This document shows positions 11,263 to 23,324 of a stretch of 64,000 bases of DNA, one piece after another. Under the pieces are notes generated by a model that saw only the letters and a list, made by a program, of their open reading frames with translations, had not been told where the DNA came from and did no database searches. Source of the stretch: Paramacrobiotus metropolitanus (taxonomy: Eukaryota; Tardigrada; Eutardigrada; Parachela; Macrobiotidae); NCBI RefSeq assembly GCF_019649055.1, contig NW_026570229.1, forward strand, positions 1,984,001 to 2,048,000, in the 5' to 3' direction. Positions within the stretch are counted from its first letter, which is position 1; every line of letters starts with the position of its first letter. Position numbers and translations under genes: made by a program.

Positions 11263-12108
11263 GCAGGCCGCCTATGGCACAGTTAGTACACGGTAAATTT
11301 TTCCGGACACTTTCTAACGGATGTGTCCATAGTATCCCATAGTATGCGTACGTATGCAACCTGTATCCCGTAAGCGATTTTCCGTTCGTTCACTTTAGGG
11401 ACCCCGTTGTACCCGCTCCGTATCCCACAGTATGCGTAGGTATGCCACATGTATCCCGTAAGCAATCTTTATGTATCCCGACCGTTCACTTTAGAGACCT
11501 TGCTGTACCCGCTCCGTATCCCTTAGTATGCGTAGGTATGCCACATGTATCCCGTAAGCGACCTTTCTGTATTCCGACCGTTCATTTAAGAGTCCCCGTT
11601 GTACCCGCTCCGTATCCCACAGTATGCGTACGTATGCAACCTGTATCCCGTAAGCGATTTTCCTGTATCCCGACCGTTCACTTTAGGGACCCCGTTGTAC
11701 CCGCTCCGTATCCCACAGATTTTCGACTTGAAAAAACGCTTACTGCCCAGTATACAGAGTGATTAAAATGATGAATACAGCCACGGAGAATATTGGGTAT
11801 ACACAGATACCGGCTTTCCAGGTAAGTACAGTATTGCCGCACGTCATACGAAATCACTGTAATAATAATAGTACGAGATCTATACGCGCGGCGTCGCATA
11901 GTTTTGAGATCTCATTAACCAAATCATTTTTTTAAGACTGACATTACCCATAGATCGGCCTGGATCCATAACTGGCTCACATGGTCTTCGTTTTACATTT
12001 CGCTTTGCCAGGTGGTGGCATACCTACGCATACTGTGGGATACTATGGATACATCCGTTAGAAAGTGTCCTGAAAAATTTATCGTGTACTATCCTGTCCA
12101 TATCTGCA
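11263..12108. repeat. Inverted-repeat element enclosing a tandem array
   Basis: The left arm (about 11263-11355) and right arm (about 12011-12108) are ~85 percent identical as reverse complements. Shared words include GACACTTTCTAACGGATG, CCATAGTATCCCA and AGTATGCGTA. The interior begins with the tandem array of the neighbouring entry. The arrangement looks like a non-autonomous foldback element in which the inner edge of one arm was amplified. The plus frame at 11442-11762 is only a translation of the array. Confidence 0.7.
11331..11720 (+). repeat. ~96-bp tandem repeat, four copies
   Basis: Successive copies are marked by TATGCGTA at 11343, 11431, 11527 and 11623 (spacing 88, 96, 96). Each continues with a TGTATCCCGTAAGC block and ends with GTTGTACCCGCTCCGTATCCC. 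The last copy stops abruptly at about 11720. Confidence 0.85.
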
Positions 12109-13282
12109 GCAGGCAGCTGCATATATAGACCAACGGATAACAATTACTCGTATACTGGCATATCCTGGCAAAGTAGTTTTGATAGTGCAGGGCATTACTA
12201 AACTACCGATTCGTCTTCGACATGATTGATTAGCTGGCAGTTAATCCAAAATAATTTTTAAGTAGTATCGTTTGTCTTGTTGATGCCACGAACATCATAA
12301 TATTTACGCGGTAATGTGTTATTATATATGCAAAGTTCTACACGGCCAGACACCTTCCTGAGCCTTGCTACTAATACTTCTCTATCGTGCCCGTTAATTC
12401 GAATTTTTTATGTTAAGGAGATTGGTTGCATATAGTCATCGATGCAAAGTTTTGTTAATTTAACTTGGTTTTTTCGGTTCTGTTTTGTCTGCGATTCCAA
12501 ATATAAACTTTTGTTTTGTTTTTCTTTATATCTTGCAGCCGAGGGGTAATTCTTGTAGTGATTTTTATTGTTACTGGTAGTGCTGCTGATACTTCTATTG
12601 TTATTGCCGTAATGGTAATACTACTGCAACTGATAGCGGTATTCACCGTGGTACTAGGTGCTGATAAATATTAAGCGCTTTTAAATATTATGCTGCCGGT
12701 GATCAAACGTGAACATCCCGCCCGGCACCCATGTTCACGACCACTGGCTGCCACACAGAGACCAAAACGCAGGGTGCCTCTGATGTGCTTACAAGTGTGG
12801 CTCGCATCAGCGGTATCCGATTACTGCACAGCAGAAAGCGTGAGTATCTCTGCCCGGCACCATTAACAAATTAACGTCTATCCTGCTCTGCTCGCGAAAT
12901 CACCTGCCCGTAGTGAAAATTAATCAAATATTATTCAGAAACAAAACAGTATTAACTTGGCGTACTGCGTAAGAGGGACAGCTGGACAGGGAATCCTCTG
13001 CCGGATAGTGGTGTGGCCCTGCTCCAACCATGAAACTTCGGCGCGTAGCATTTCGCTTGACAACACAGAAATTGCTTCAAAACCCAATGATAAAATTCGC
13101 CAAAATTTAGGAAAGACTGATTTTTATCCGACCGACGTTTTATTTCCCAGGAAATGTCAATGTAGATCACCTCAGATTCACCGTAATAAAGCGTATTACT
13201 TAATTAAAACACACAGACAGTTAGAATGTCCTTTGCTGGTCCTTTAGAATCCATTTTTAAATAACTAACCAACACACACTGT
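12109..13282. other. Intergenic, no gene supported
   Basis: Small overlapping frames at about 12950-13250 on both strands show no recognisable domain. No RNA gene was seen. Confidence 0.4.
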
Positions 13283-13460
13283 TAACACAATTACCTGTCT
13301 ACCTCTGGGTAGACTAGTTCCTTACCACTGGGTAAAGAATAACTACAGTAAATAATTCGAGCGTAAGTGAAAACCAAATTCTTTCACAAGCCACACAATT
13401 TCAACCTGCCTGTTTACCTCGGGGTAAACTGCCTCTTAACCACTGGGTAAAGAGTATAAC
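13283..13460 (+). repeat. Two tandem copies of a double-hairpin sequence
   Basis: Two ~115-bp units each contain two short hairpins: GTCTACC-TCTG-GGTAGAC then TTACC-ACTG-GGTAA in the first, and TTTACC-TCGG-GGTAAA then TTAACCACTGGGTAA in the second. Stem changes are partly compensated (CTACC/GGTAG against TTACC/GGTAA), so pairing is kept while the bases differ. Confidence 0.6.
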
Positions 13461-14961
13461 CAATAAATAATAATATTACACAATTATTTTTTTTTGTAAA
13501 GTAAATACAGTATACTGAAATAATAACTGTAGTGTAAAATTGCTATAACAAGGTACCTGTCACTGAATAGGTGCAAATATCAAAAGATACCAATCACTGC
13601 GAGCAATTCGTGCTTGAAGAAAAGCTAAGGTTTCAGCTCGAGTATCAGCCGCCGTAACGAACAAGTTATCAAAGATAACAGCTGTTGTAAACAAAAGGTC
13701 AAAAAGTTTCATTTAAAGCACAAGGAAAGGTTTCATCAATGTTATACCAAAGGTCAACCTGACCACTTAATCGTATGCATACATAAAGATTGAACGCGTT
13801 AACTAACGAAAATGTTTCAACTGAAACAAAGACTGCAACTGTAGCGGGTTTAAGTAACAAAAACTGACTGTTTGCTGCACTTCAGAGGCGCTTAGTACGA
13901 AATCGCGTAGTACGTAGCTACTCATAACCTCTTTCTGCGTTCGTATGAAGCACTGGCCACCGCCAAACAAGGAAGCAGCTAATATTAGAGCAGCCCTTTA
14001 GGCCCCGTCCCAATGACGTACGTAACTGCCCATAAATGGTAATCGAACGTACCAGATTTAAATATAACAGACGCACCATTTAGTTAGTCATGTGAAAAAC
14101 AGCATCACCGATCTTAATTTAGACTTTTCTCGGCAAGATTTCGCAACATTCGTTCCGAATGAATTTTTTACATATTGCAATCCTTGGTGACCTTTATCTA
14201 AAATTTTGAGCAGGATTTAGTTTACTATCGAGCAATTTTGTAGTGCTAAATGGTACAGAATTTTCTGTTTATTTCAGTCAGGACCTTTCTACGCAGTCAT
14301 TTACCACTTCATTCAATAGCCAATTTTATAATAAAAATTCAAAATTTCAAGCTTTACGCGTTTTAAAAATACGAAGCATATTCCACGTATTGCAACACCT
14401 TTCCAAACAAATAATACCTCAAAAATGACGATAATTATTATGCCTAAATTTTCCTTCAAAATTGTACAGAAAATTTTATAAGACGTCTGTTTTTTAATAT
14501 TTACCTTTCAACTCAACACTTCTCACCCGGGGAAATAAAATAACAGTTCCGACGGCTGTTATTGAAAAAAATTTTAGAAACCTGGTTTTAACAAACCGAT
14601 AAATCTGCAGCTGCATAAAAATATTATCAGTCGACTACAAAAATTCCATTGTAATTGTCTTTCTGGAAAGCGAAAAAGGCTTAACTCGAGTAAGAATATA
14701 TTAGTCTTTCAATGAGACTGGCGCGCAAATATTTTCTTTAAATAAACAAAATTATGCCAAAGCTTCCTCCAAACCTTTCTTGGCATTCCGGATCCGGAGA
14801 AATAATAGATACATAAGAGGAAATACGTATCATTAATATCGTGAAAATTTTTACACAATTAAAATAATACATTTTGAATCCACACAATTACCATAACACG
14901 GAATAGGAAGATTCCGCTGATCAGTTGTAGCAGCGTGCACTCCGCCACAACCGATTCAGAC
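13461..14961. other. AT-rich intergenic, no gene seen
   Basis: If the primer site at 14962 is real, this segment would be the internal part of an LTR element read on the minus strand, but no gag or pol reading frame survives. Confidence 0.4.
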
Positions 14962-14999
14962 GGTTTCGGCACCAAATGTTAGCAGCCGTGCTGCTAACA
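14962..14999 (-). mobile_element. LTR-retrotransposon scar: LTR edge and tRNA-Phe-type primer site
   Basis: On the minus strand the 13-mer TGGTGCCGAAACC (14974-14962) complements the 3' end of a typical animal tRNA-Phe (GGTTTCGGCA plus CCA). Two bases before it lies TGTTAGCAGC-ACG-GCTGCTAACA (14999-14977), with TG...CA ends as in LTR termini. The short spacing between a CA end and the primer site is what a 5' LTR border looks like. No matching second LTR or coding part was found, so this is at best a remnant. Confidence 0.4.
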
Positions 15000-17557
15000 T
15001 TACTTTACGTAATACTATGAGTATATGTAATATACGAGTAAAGAGGTACGAATACATAGTATGTAATGAAATAGACTTTAATAAGATGGGAGAGCGAGAG
15101 CCGCCGATGTTCTGCGGCTTGGTGCAACTAACTAATGCTTAATTCCGGCTGCACCCAGCTTTTAACCATTACCGGAATATACGAGTACAACACAACGATC
15201 GCACATCGGATGTTACAGATGTACGATTACATGCAACATAGGATAAAATAGGTTAGGCTTGGTAGCGTCTACCAACAGTAGTACTTATAAGTACAAAACC
15301 CGGTGCAAAATGCATGGCCTCTGTGTAGCCGCCAGAGGCCCTCTCGTTAACAGGCCGCTGGCATCCCAACGGGAGGTTTTTCCAGCAGCCTCTTGATGGC
15401 ATCCCAAGGATGGCCGCTGTCTGCCAGCTAGCTGGACGATGCCGGTTAATGAACAGACCGACAGAGAGGATTGTCAGTCCAGCTGGCTGGACGCTGGTGA
15501 AACTCCACTATGACAACGATATATACTCAAGCCACAAGCAAATTACTGTATGGTATCCGTCGATCACCGCCACTTAATGCAATGATATATTTCTTTGGCA
15601 TTTTGCATCACAATTTTTACATCATACGTAAACGGAAAATCTACGAAAAAAGGTTATAATTCAGCGCAGCAGAATATTATGAATAATGAAGGGCCTGAAA
15701 GCACGGAAGAAGACGCAGTTGCTCGATGTGACAGGCGCAATACCGGCATGGGCAGTCTGCGTTCTTACCAGACAGTAGTTTCATGGGGTGGCTGCAGTAG
15801 TCAATAGTCTAACGTCCAAGTATTTCTAAAACTTATTTAACTACCATCCCATGTTGCAACGATAAAATTTTGGTATTATGCCGGAAAGTTATCGCTAATA
15901 ACTTGAATAGAAAGCAAGTTAGAAAATAGCTCGTTACCAGATCCGTCATAGATCGAATTGCAATAACTATTATTAACAAAACGTCTATGACCGGCAAAAC
16001 CCAAAAGGAAAGTGCACTCGCCAACCATTCTACAAATATTTGCTACTAAGTAAATGAAAATTATTTACAAATTTAACTATTATCAACAACACGTCATAAC
16101 CGGCAAAAAGTATCTCTTAAAAGTGACAGCCATTCTACAAATGTTTGCTACTAAGTAGATAAAAATTGAATATAAATTGACTGCTACGTTTCGGTCATAC
16201 AGTGCCCGTCAGAAGCGAGTGCACTTTCTTAGTAATTTTACTTATCAACGACTGGCAGTCACTGCTTGACAGACATCGTTCATATTAAAATCGCATCAGA
16301 CAGCTTTATGAAGAAACGCTGTGTTGCCGTTTATCCAGCAATTTTTCGCCATTTTCAACTGCCTTGGGAATCGCTTAATGTGATTTCTTACGGCTGAGGA
16401 ATTTTAGGCGCCATTTGCTCGTTTTGGCTTACTAATCCACCAAAACAACTGTTTTGGACAGGCGGCATTCTGCTCTGGAAAGCGGTTTGCTGATAAGCCC
16501 AACCACATGAGGTGATTCATTCGATGCGCTCTCCCCCGACTACTAAAATTTGATACCGCCCATCAATATTCTACTGTTGATCACAGGTTTGCATTGCAAC
16601 GATGGCCTGATAGGCATATAAGTATACTTTATCTGGAATGCCGATGGTTATAAATTATAATAAATTGCATCTGGGTAATTTTGGAGTGACGGCAACTTCA
16701 TTACGATTTTGTGGCAACTTCTGAAATTTAGACTGTTCATTGCAGTCTTTACCTAGTTATTTCGGATTAACTTCCAGCTGATCTATACGGAGGCGAGTCG
16801 GTGGTTTTGTTATGCCTATGTCGTGCAGAATTGAAATTCTAATACTACTTTGGCAGAATAGGCTAGTATTCTGCAAAGATAGGCTGATAATGTTGCTGCA
16901 GTTAACGCTGTATGGTTTTTTGCTTCATTAACATTGGCTATAATTAGTGCTATTATTTGAACCTGCATGATACGCGCATCAACAAACACCTGATACTATT
17001 ATTGTAGTGCGCAGCCGACAGGTACATTTTACTTTGAGGTAGTGCTATTCTTTATTACTCTACTGGTGTAATGCATGTGTTTTATTCAATTTATTGAGCT
17101 TTGTCGCATAGGCTTACTAGTCAGCGCATATCACCGTATTATTATAGGTAGATCCCTAATATTGCTAAATACTGGAATATTATTGTAGTAATATTATGGT
17201 AGATCTGAGTACATGCTCACATTACCGGTACATGGTACATGGTACAGCAATTACGTAGTTGAATTACTGTAATTGAAATAAATTTAATTTTATTTCGGCC
17301 GGAAATGCCGAATAACGCTACAATTGTGGTTATTTTTTTCGTTCAGTTCAACGTTTGTGTTGCTGCACTTATACTCCTGAAAACGTACGGTAAACGTCCC
17401 GTATTGGATTACCGCATGGAGTGTTGCCAAATTAATAACATTTTGCACTTTTACATTACTTTGTTTTAAGCGTTGTACGTACCATATGTTGGACCATATG
17501 ATTCGCTGGACGCATATTTCCGGTCAAGAGTTAAAGTCATCGAGACACTACTTTAAC
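15000..17557. other. Intergenic, no gene supported
   Basis: The segment 15050-15560 is GC-richer and could include the rest of the LTR suggested at 14977. It has internal duplications around GCTGGACG and GGCATCCCAA. The remainder is AT-rich without coding signal. Confidence 0.4.
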
Positions 17558-17677
17558 AGTCTGAGCCTCTTAATAGTCAGCCTCAGCCTTTTAGTACTCA
17601 GACTCAGACTTTCAGTAGTCAGACTCAGCCTTTTAGGGGTCAGACTCAGACTCAGACTCAGCGCTTCAGCGCGGGCC
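17558..17677 (-). repeat. CTGAGTCTGA repeat, copy 2
   Basis: Reverse-complement partner of 5865-5990, with the same GC-rich head GGCCCGCGCTGAAGCG and the same sequence of units. The plus-strand frame over it is low-complexity (LSLLV/LRLRL) and is not a gene. Confidence 0.75.
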
Positions 17678-17689
17678 TAATATGCCTGC

Positions 17690-18473
17690 AATCATTTTTT
17701 CTGATATGCTTCTATACTTGTTTTGCCTACATAGTAATTATACTGCTGTTCTTTACCGTTTCTGCATTTGTACACTGGTTATACAGATACGATTGCTCAG
17801 TCCGATTTCCTTCCGAATAATAATTCTGTCTCGCTTTGCCATCCCGTTTGTTACCACCAATGTATATGTTTTCCTCATTACCAACACGTCAGCATACCCG
17901 ACCGGCCGGTCTTGCCATGTTGTGACCTTTATAAGTAGTGATTTTTTGCTCTGCGATTAAATACGTAGCAGTAGTAGTCACTGGTCAAAAATCTTTTAAT
18001 GCGAAGTTTCAAAAGCTAATTCACCTGATTTTACACGCCAGTGCGTTAAAGTTTGATATCCGTTTTAATTTGTCACATTAATTGTCCGTATTATTGTTCC
18101 CGGTGCGACACAACAACTGAAAAGGGGGCATATTTATTTCTGGAAGTCAGTAGCGTAGTGTAAATTGGTGACAGTAGTGTTCTGTAGTGTAGTGTAGTGC
18201 CATTAGCCCGCCAAAAGTAAAATGATAAGTAAAATGATGACTATGACAAGTTGTGGCTTCAAGCACGTACACTGTATAACCCCTCGATTCTATGGCTAGT
18301 TAAAATGCTAACCTTTGTGGTCGCTGTCCATGTAGCATCAATGAGAAGGTGAACCAAGCATCCAAATGCAATAAAATACAACCAATTATGGCTATGGTCC
18401 TTTAATAAGAGTATCATAAGTTATAATAAGTTATGATTCATACATTAGTACAAACTAAGTACTAAAACAAGAT
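17690..18473. other. Intergenic, no gene supported
   Basis: The 92-codon plus frame at 17682-17960 is hydrophobic by composition only, with no start context or domain recognised. Confidence 0.35.
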
Positions 18474-18785
18474 TTATAACAAAAACACTTCGTCAATGAT
18501 ATCCTGATCGGGGATTCGCTGGATATGTTTATCCTTTTTGCACAACAACTTGCAGCGGCAGAATAATCGCTTGCGACAGCGAAAAACCATAACCAGCTAG
18601 ACCAAAATGACACTGCAGCATAAAATGGTCAAAAAAAGTGGTCTGTGTTCTGGCGGAATAAATTTACCGGAGAGAATTCTATCCACAGCCTTCCAAAACA
18701 TACGGGAGTTGTAGGATGTGCTCTGATCGGCACAATCAAAAGAAGAACTATTGGCAGAATTTAGCCCGTTGAAACGTTCAATCAT
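18474..18785 (-). pseudogene. Small single-pass membrane protein ORF interrupted by one in-frame TAG
   Basis: From ATG at 18785 the frame runs 62 codons, meets TAG at 18599-18597, then stays open in the same frame for another 40 codons to TAA at 18476-18474. The conceptual product has a polar N-terminus with NSS-type sites, a hydrophobic span that straddles the TAG (LFLTILCCSVILV then LVMVF), and a Cys/Arg/Lys-rich tail (RCRKRLFCRCKLLCKK) ending IIDEVFLL. That is the layout of a type I or III single-pass protein with a cytosolic basic tail. I recognise no family. It may be a pseudogene, a sequencing error or a chance frame. Confidence 0.35.
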
Positions 18786-21480
18786 CTTGCCTTAGGACTT
18801 TACAAATTACACGCTGACTTATTTGTGGAGAATTATTAAATCAACAACATCTCCTCACTGACTGGTGATGGCATTAGATAGTTTCGTAAGATAATTCGAC
18901 TACATATCTAAGCTGTGCTCCGGTAGATAAAGAAATCTATTATGCATACAGTATGCCGCATATTTAATATTAATTTACAGATAGAATTGCTGTTACGCGT
19001 AATGCATGCACTGCATCCTGTGCGGGGCTGTTAGGTATGCATTCTGCATTGGGACGAGGCAAATCTTCTTTGTTAATTATGTCGCACGTACACGTACAGT
19101 TCATTTGGAAATTTTTGACTCAAAGGTGAAAGCAAGGGGTGTGGCTTATAGGATACACAACCTTACAGAGAATGAGAAGACTTCGGCTCTGTTCCACATA
19201 ATTATGATTCAGATGTAAAATCAGTATGCAGCGGTAGTACAGATACTGCGAGTACGCGCTCGTACAACCACACTCGCTGCAGTAAGTTCGAGGTAAATAT
19301 TACCAAATAGGCTGTAATTAGACGCTTGCTAAGGAACTCTAATAGCATAGATGATCAGTAATAATTGTAGTCTCCCGTTAGAGGGCCTAATTTAATCTGA
19401 TTCTTTTATTACAGCGCACGCAAGCGCTAGAAAAAGTGTTTGTTCCGGTACCGGTCCGCAGGAACCGGAACTGAGTTTTTGCGGTTATTTCTTAGACCCC
19501 ATATTATTCCATGCCGATTAATTATTCCTCGCTGCCATAACAGTACTCAATATCACCATAATACAATTATTGACTGACATATTATACTCGTATAATACGC
19601 TTGCAAGTGCACAAAGATGACGCTAGACGTAGTCACGTAGGTGAAGGTCATCAGTAAGAATACAACCTAAGATCCAAAGACAATATGAAAGGTCATCGAT
19701 CGTTGTTTGCATAATTATTATTATCCTGCAGCACAGTTTGCCAGTCATTCGTTTCAATGCAATGATGTAATTGGTTTGGATTGTGTTGGTCAACGGTTGA
19801 CATGGTGTATAAGCTTCTGCTATAATTTTTAATGCAAAAATACAGACAAAAAAGTATTTATTGCGACGTTTGCGGTAAGAACGATTGCAACTATACTACA
19901 TTTACCGCAATGACTAATCTCCAATAACAAATTCAATGAATTTTTTTGATATGTAATATCCGGCAAAATAAATATTAAATACAATAAATATGCTCACAAT
20001 ATTAATTATTAGGCAGCCCTGCCAAATGCAAGTACGTTGATGTAATGCGTAAATAATGTGTGTGGCATGGGGCGAATAGTACGGAGTTTGACGCATCCTG
20101 TGAATTTGATATTTCGCTGTAATAATGCGTTAGAAATTACAGGACAAGAGTGTACAGTGTTTTTATCGTGATACATTTTCTTTAGCGTGATTTTTTCCTC
20201 TAGCATATCTGGACATGTAATTCCTGGACTGGTGTCTGTAAAATCTGCAACATACTGTCAAGGAGGTTGTAAAGTGTTATTTATATAATTATCAGTGTGC
20301 CAAGAAAAGTTAAGCTTCGGCTGTTTATTACTAAATGTGAACTCCAAAGGTTTCTCGATTATAGATAATTAAGGCCATAGGGAGGGCATAGGCGCACTGG
20401 CGCGTGTGCGCAAAATTTCTGGTATTTTTAAGGGCGCAGTGGGCGCCAGTGGCCGTGCGTCCGTGGCGCATGGTGTTAGACTTTAACTTTGAACTGCATT
20501 AATTACTGACCATGAATTACTTTGGCCTTCAGTAATACGAAAGAATTTGTGCATTGCTGGCCATAGCGGAGTCCAAGGAATGGGGCAGACGCAAATGGCG
20601 GCCTTGAGTTTCCCAGTAACTGATTAACGAATGTAAAGTTAGATGAGAAGACTTTATTTTTCCGCAAATGCAAGTTGGCAACGTATGTGTCTATCAACTT
20701 TTGCGTGTGTGACGGTGTGACGTAACTACGATAAAAGGATGAAAATTATGATAAAATTATGATAATTTTATTTATCTCACCATCGCTTGTGAAGGTAAGT
20801 GCATCAGCGTTGACTAAGATCGATTTATTGCTAACATACCGTCAGTAATTACAGACAGAAAACATCCGGAATTCCTTGACACATCAAAAATTTTTATCAG
20901 TAATTGAACCTCCGTGACCGGAAGTTAAACTTTTTATGCATGTTTTCCGGATATCTGGCCGGTAATTAAAATGGGTGTACAGGCTGTAGAGACAGCGGGA
21001 CTTCGATCTGGTTAATCCTCAATGCAATGCTTTTTATCGTGCCTAATCTTACGTTAACCTTTGTGCAGGGACATTATTGTAGTTGTGGTGCGGCAAAATA
21101 ATTCAAATTTCAATTACGGTATTAATACATCATTCGATTACTTACCCATCAGCATTGTACACCATTTAAATACCCCGCACGTGAGCAAATTGTGTGTAGT
21201 ATGAGCAGTGAGCAGTACGCTACCGTTGCCCACGCATGTGAAGCGTGAATGCGCTCTTTCAGCTTTCAAGTTGCAACGTATTAAAGCGTGGTTGCACCAT
21301 GTACAAATTTTACGCAGTAGCAGAGCAAGTATCCACTGTCCAGTATCTAGATTTTAATCAACGGTCACGCTGTCTGCCCACATCACACATCACATAATCA
21401 CTGAACTATTATTATTCATAATAATTATCATAGTATTGCTAGTACAAAGAGGACGCTCATGACAAAACTTCTCACGCTTA
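18786..21480. other. Intergenic, no gene supported
   Basis: The segment at about 20106-20160 resembles part of the dispersed repeat at 35751-35867. No coding sequence could be supported. Confidence 0.4.
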
Positions 21481-22710
21481 TTATGTTTGGAATTCAGATT
21501 CTACATCCGCTCGTTTAAACAGTGAACTGCTGTGCATGGGCATAGGTGTTGCTGTTGCCCTATCTTAAAATGCAATGCTACAGCACATTCCATGCAAAAC
21601 CGCTCTGCAGAGCTGAGCTGTTAGAACAGCCTATAGAAAAGACGATGTTGCTGAGCAATAAAACTTAGTACGAGTACCGTAGTACATACACGTTTTGTTA
21701 AGTAAGTAAATTTTAACCGGCGTGCCACGACATCTGTATTCGCTTCCAGTGATAAACACAGCGTAATGATTGTCACTTCATTATGAGCCGAATATAATGA
21801 CACGAAAGCGTGGAACTGAGTACTAAGGTTTTGCTTAAGATGCACTTTGTACATAAATGTTTGGCAGGAAATGCTCTTTTCGGGTACCTTTCAATTCTGA
21901 CGTTGTACAAAAATTGTGAAATAAAAAGAAGGAAAATAATAAATTGAATCTGTACAACGAAGCAACTGCATGTATTGGCGAGAACAAACAGCTCACATCT
22001 CCGCATCAGCCGGTCGCATCCGTCTACCGCGCCAACCGGTGTACGACAAGATATCAGTGCGATGCGGTTTGGTTCTGTCCGATAACGTCGCCGGTTGCCA
22101 TACGACAATTCTGTAATCTGTCACACCTTCGTACCATTGCGACACTTCCAGGATAATAAACAGGTACGCCCCACGGTCCGAACAGAATCAAGAGCAGCCA
22201 CGTTAATCAAAGCCACACAGAATCGGCGACAATTTGGATGAGTGCTTCAACGTCTCATACGCCAACTTATCGCAGTCTTCGACCCGTCAAACACGTGTGC
22301 ACAGAGAAATATCGTCGCGTCCGTCAGATCCAACGGCACCGTGACAAGCAGCATAGGCGGCAAGATGTTTTCCAACTTCTGTATAGCTTTCGATAGATAG
22401 TTGCTTAATGAGAATCTGCCGGATCTGGTGTTCTTTCTCCGCACTCGAATGTTTTTCACACCACACTTGTTTTTCACCGTTTTGTAGCACACGGAAAACT
22501 GCAATCCCTGCAATCCCTACAATGAAAATCACCGCCATCACCAACGCGTAGAAAACCAGCCGAAGATGCACTGCGAAGATACGCGACAACAGGAGGAAAC
22601 ACGTTCACGATGCCGACGAATGCGAAAATGCCAGAGTGTCTGTTAATGAGAAGCTGTTGTGCTCGTACTGTTGCTGATAAAACTGCCGGAAAGATAAGTA
22701 CGCCTATCAC
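21481..22710. repeat. Segmental duplication, copy A (partner 36067-37700)
   Basis: The 3' flank and gene body match the region around the intact receptor gene. Shared words include GAGCTGTTAGAACAGCCT, GAAAAGACGA.GTTGCTGAGC and the exon segments. Copy A has lost the second exon and carries frameshifts. Confidence 0.85.
22024..22700 (-). pseudogene. Gustatory-receptor-like pseudogene
   Basis: A decayed relative of the gene at 36615-38239. Fragments in alternating frames match its exon 1: HLRLVFYALVM near 22560, the QIRQIL region near 22410, LLVTVPLDLT...IFLCAHVFDGSK near 22300. Then, with no intron, they match its exon 3 (LFIILEVSQWYEGV near 22150). One deletion removed the end of exon 1, intron 1, exon 2, intron 2 and the first residues of exon 3, joining TTCGGACC directly to GTGGGGCGTACC. 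Several frameshifts interrupt the rest and the N-terminal half is gone. It cannot make a receptor. Confidence 0.85.
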
Positions 22711-23324
22711 TAAATCATCGCCTGCTCATTATCCTGCCTAATCTTATACCAATCTGCATAGGATTTTACATACATAATTGTACCTGGATACCGTAAAATC
22801 CGATATTAACGCCCTGGGTCTTTATTTTTTCGAGAGCCTCGGGAGGGGACGGTTAAAACCGCAGAAGGCGTTTGTTACGGGGGGCGTCTAAATTTTTCAA
22901 GTGCGCTCATAATACATGTATGTTGGTTTTAACGAGGTTAATATGTATGAACATTAAAGGAATAATTCAGTAACCAAGACATCTATTAGAAAATCATGGT
23001 TTAACGAGTGTGCATAAGTGGAATTCACATAAATTAGCAAGATGTACCATTAGCCATTAGGACCACATCGGTAACAGACCAAAAAAGCGCGGCGCCGCAA
23101 ATTACTAGGCGCCCCGGGGCGATAATTTCGGGGGGGGGGGGCTTTTAATATTTCGTGACCTACGTATTTCGTGGATACTGGCCAGAAGATATTAACTCTG
23201 CTGTTGCGCAAATTTTGTACAATGCACCATGCGTAGAACTGTAGAAGTATGCATCAGGCGCGTGGCAGAACTAGCGGCTTCAGCCTATCTGGCTTCGGTT
23301 TACGCCACTTGAGCGTGACTTAGC
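22711..23324. other. Intergenic, includes a run of 12 G
   Basis: No gene. A homopolymer of about 12 G near 23129-23140 follows GGCGCCCCGGGGCG; such tracts are prone to assembly error. Confidence 0.4.

Noticed and set aside
11442-11762. 106-codon plus ORF with repeating MPHVSRKR...VPAPYP
   Set aside because: It is only the translation of the 96-bp tandem array.
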